A DNA stretch of 52,078 nt from Fibrobacter succinogenes (GTDB lineage Bacteria > Fibrobacterota > Fibrobacteria > Fibrobacterales > Fibrobacteraceae), in NCBI GenBank assembly GCA_902791475.1, contig CADAWC010000034.1, positions 1-52,078 on the forward strand. Direction: 5' to 3'. Positions 50,215-52,078 of this stretch are shown here, piece by piece. How positions within the stretch are numbered: position 1 is the stretch's first letter; each line of letters starts with the position of its first letter. Position numbers and translations under genes: made by a program. Under the pieces are notes generated by a model. It searched no databases, was not told the DNA's origin, and saw nothing but the letters and a program-made list of their open reading frames with translations.

Positions 50215-51660
50215 ATGAAAATCAATTTGTTTTTGGCGGCACTGTTGTGCGGTGTTTGTGCTTTTGCTGCAGATGGGGTTCGCTATAAAGATCGACTGTT
50301 CGAAACGGGCTTGCCTCAAACGGTGACGGTTGCCGACAGCGTTCCGTTTTTGGATAAGTTATACTACAATGAACTGACGTCAATGATGGACATGTTTAAT
50401 GTCCGTCCGATGTTTTATATGTACAGCGAGGAGGGCGTAAGTCTCAAGCCGCTGCAGATGGATATTTATGAGCCCGAGGGAGATGATGCAAAAAACAGAG
50501 CTGCTGTTTTGGTGTGCCATGGCGGCGCCTTTGTGGCGGGAACCAAGACCTCTTTTGACCAGAAGGCTGTTGCTTATGTAGACTCTCTTGCTGCGCGTGG
50601 TTTTGTAACGGCATCGCTAGAGTATCGTCTTGGAGTTCTGATGTCGAATCAAAAAGAGGCGTTTGTCATTGATAGCGTTGATTTTGCACGCGCTGTTTAC
50701 AAAAGTGCTCAGGACGTGCATGCCGCTATCCGTTATTTAAGGTCTAATGCAAAATCCCTTCGTATCGATACGAATAAAATATATATACTCGGGAATAGCG
50801 CTGGAGCTTTGCTTGGTCTTGAAAATATCTATGCTCTTGGCGAAAAGGATTTTCCGAGCTATTTGTATGAAGGGGCGCAGTATATCAAGACATTTTCTGA
50901 TGAACAAAACAAGTATGTCTATGACACGATTCCGTTGGGTGGCCTCGATAGGTATGGGCCCAAGGAGGTAGGTGGTGTGGCAAACGGTGTGGTGGCGCTT
51001 TGGGGAGCTGTTCACGATCCTTCAATTCTCAAGAATAGTAAGGTTCCTGTATTCCTGGCTCATGGCGATTCTGATTATGTGATGCCGTATAAGGTGGGCT
51101 ATGCAATGGAACAGGCGGATAAAATGTTGGCGGATAACGTTCCTGAAAAGTATAGCACTATTGCAAGTGCCATCCATCTTGAAGTTCATACACCGACGCT
51201 TTATGGTAGCTATTTCATCGATTCCGTCTTGACTAAAAACAAAGTTTATCATGAATTCTACAATCCTGTGGGCTATGGATTGAAACATGAGTTCTACGAT
51301 GCAACCCGTACAGGTGAAGATGGTAAGGAGATTGTTTTTGCGGATTCTGTAAAAAATAAGGCTTTTGATTTCTTGTACAGGCTTGCTATTGGTTCGATTC
51401 CTGGAACTGGGGAATTGACGGTATCTCCAGTATTCGCTATGGTTAGACCTTCGAAAATTTCTATGGGTGATAATGGTTTGAACTTTACGGTTATTCGGGG
51501 GAGCGACCTTGCGTACACCATGTTTGACTTGAAGGGAAAGCGCGTGCTTTCGGGTCGTGCTTCTATGGGTGAAACGGTTTGGCTCTCTAACGTAAATAGC
51601 GGTGTGTATTTTCTCCATGTTCAAGGCGAAAATCCACGGCGTGTAGTCATTCGAAAATAG
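50215..51660 (+). CDS. Secreted alpha/beta-hydrolase esterase with C-terminal sorting module
   Basis: 481 residues from the ATG at 50215 with GGAGAGG upstream. Signal peptide ending AFAADG (~19). Oxyanion HGGAF (102-106), nucleophile GNSAG (Ser195), LAHGDSDYVMP with Asp285/Asp287 and His358 as candidate triad members: a carboxylesterase (BD-FAE/lipase-like) fold. Residues ~405-481 (YTMFDLKGKRVLSG...VNSGVYFLHVQGENPRRVVIRK) match the C-terminal type-IX-type sorting/anchoring modules of Fibrobacter and Bacteroidota. Likely removes acetyl or feruloyl groups from plant polymers; the substrate is inferred from context only. Terminator follows. Confidence 0.85.
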   Translation: MKINLFLAALLCGVCAFAADGVRYKDRLFETGLPQTVTVADSVPFLDKLYYNELTSMMDMFNVRPMFYMYSEEGVSLKPLQMDIYEPEGDDAKNRAAVLVCHGGAFVAGTKTSFDQKAVAYVDSLAARGFVTASLEYRLGVLMSNQKEAFVIDSVDFARAVYKSAQDVHAAIRYLRSNAKSLRIDTNKIYILGNSAGALLGLENIYALGEKDFPSYLYEGAQYIKTFSDEQNKYVYDTIPLGGLDRYGPKEVGGVANGVVALWGAVHDPSILKNSKVPVFLAHGDSDYVMPYKVGYAMEQADKMLADNVPEKYSTIASAIHLEVHTPTLYGSYFIDSVLTKNKVYHEFYNPVGYGLKHEFYDATRTGEDGKEIVFADSVKNKAFDFLYRLAIGSIPGTGELTVSPVFAMVRPSKISMGDNGLNFTVIRGSDLAYTMFDLKGKRVLSGRASMGETVWLSNVNSGVYFLHVQGENPRRVVIRK

Positions 51661-51687
51661 GTCATTCCTGTCAAAGCTCGCTTAAAA

Positions 51688-51720
51688 CGTCCCGGAAGCT
51701 CCGCTCCCGGGAATTTTTTT
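51688..51720 (+). terminator. Terminator after esterase gene
   Basis: TCCCGG/CCGGGA stem with inner AGC/GCT, then AATTTTTTT. Confidence 0.82.
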
Positions 51721-51727
51721 ATGCATT

Positions 51728-51866
51728 GTCACCCCGGCTTGAGCCTGCCCCGGACATGTTCCGGGATGCCGGGGTCGCCATTTTTCACTCGTCATCCTGA
51801 AGCGTAGCGACGGGATCCAGGGCTGTTCCGTTCGCTTTGTCACCCCGGCCACCGTGCCGGGGTCAG
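51728..51866. repeat. Cluster of three REP-like palindromes
   Basis: GTCACCCCGG...CCGGGGTC with inner CCCCGGACATGTTCCGGG (51728-51776); GTCATCCTGAAGCGTAGCGA and CGGGATCCAG (51790-51820); GTCACCCCGGCCACCGTGCC and GGGGTC (51839-51863). Two families interleaved. Confidence 0.75.
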
Positions 51867-51906
51867 TATTTTAAAAAGCACTCGCAAAAGATTTCTGTTT
51901 ACAGAA

Positions 51907-51915
51907 TGTGGATAA
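51907..51915 (-). other. DnaA-box-like sequence
   Basis: TGTGGATAA, reverse of TTATCCACA, 76 bases upstream of the strong promoter. Confidence 0.3.
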
Positions 51916-51990
51916 TGTGTAGTGCCGGCGGCATACATCCCGTTTTTAGCGAAAAAAGTGAAAAAAAGTGAATTTTTTGAGAATTACCCC

Positions 51991-52018
51991 TTGCAAATGT
52001 TCCTGAAAATTCTATAAT
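51991..52018 (+). promoter_or_regulatory. Strong sigma-70-type promoter at window end
   Basis: TTGCAA (51991-51996), 16-base spacer, perfect TATAAT (52013-52018). The leader that follows is rich in GAAACGAAGAAACGAAA. No start codon is reached within the window, so the product (protein or stable RNA) lies to the right. Confidence 0.7.
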
Positions 52019-52078
52019 TGGCGCCGTTCCTGAGAGACGAGGCCGAAACGAAGAAACGAAAGCCCACGACGAAGGAAA

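Overview
The window looks like chromosomal DNA of a cellulolytic member of the Fibrobacterota, most likely Fibrobacter. Three family-45 glycoside hydrolases (GH45), each a predicted lipoprotein with a Ser-rich linker, point there, as do other polyserine-tailed lipoproteins, an esterase with a type-IX-like C-terminal sorting module, and a parA/parB/M23 peptidase/bactofilin cluster. This assignment is inferred from gene content; no rRNA gene is present to confirm it.

Layout. 1-0.6 kb: 5' part of tuf (minus). 1.3-4.9 kb: two adjacent GH45 endoglucanase genes (plus), then a small HTH regulator. 5.4-10.7 kb: minus-strand group with a left-handed beta-helix protein (DUF4954-like), an M48-like membrane protease, a BatD-like protein, lemA and htpX-like. 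10.8-12.5 kb: degenerate GGDEF-like protein plus a GT4 glycosyltransferase. 12.6-18.2 kb (minus): lipoprotein, tRNA with CAT anticodon, phosphodiesterase, then bactofilin, M23 peptidase, parB, parA and rsmG, the classical origin-proximal partition cluster. 18.2-22.9 kb: at least four parS sites (three lie in intergenic DNA, one inside a gene), the switch from mainly minus-strand to mainly plus-strand genes, a macro-domain protein, a PNPOx-like protein and an AT-rich gap with a perfect DnaA box. This interval is the best place in the window for a replication origin. 24.8-30 kb: an AT-rich accessory island holding a 1091-residue HD plus Hsp90/GHKL-type ATPase fusion and the wreck of a cyclase-like gene split by a 0.3-kb insertion. 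30-34.4 kb (minus): second lemA, iron alcohol dehydrogenase, TPR protein, histidine acid phosphatase. 34.5-48.4 kb: secA, tmk, phosphoesterase, nucleotidyltransferase-like, periplasmic-binding proteins, a degenerate NYN protein, an outer-membrane protein, a cNMP-binding/DUF4388-like regulator and purM. 48.7-51.7 kb: third GH45 and a secreted esterase. The window ends with a strong promoter reading out to the right.

The most unusual property is the density of short modular repeats, several of which sit in frame inside conserved genes. (ACGAGAG)n tracts occur inside a glycosyltransferase, parB, rsmG, secA and a binding-protein gene. A hairpin module occurs inside the same glycosyltransferase, and a parS-bearing hairpin module occurs inside a glyoxalase-like gene. 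They behave like the in-frame palindromic elements known from Rickettsia but look unrelated in sequence. The parS sites lie next to, or inside, these hairpin modules, suggesting that the partition sites may have been spread or remodelled by the repeats. Gene function calls rest on visible motifs; no database search was possible.
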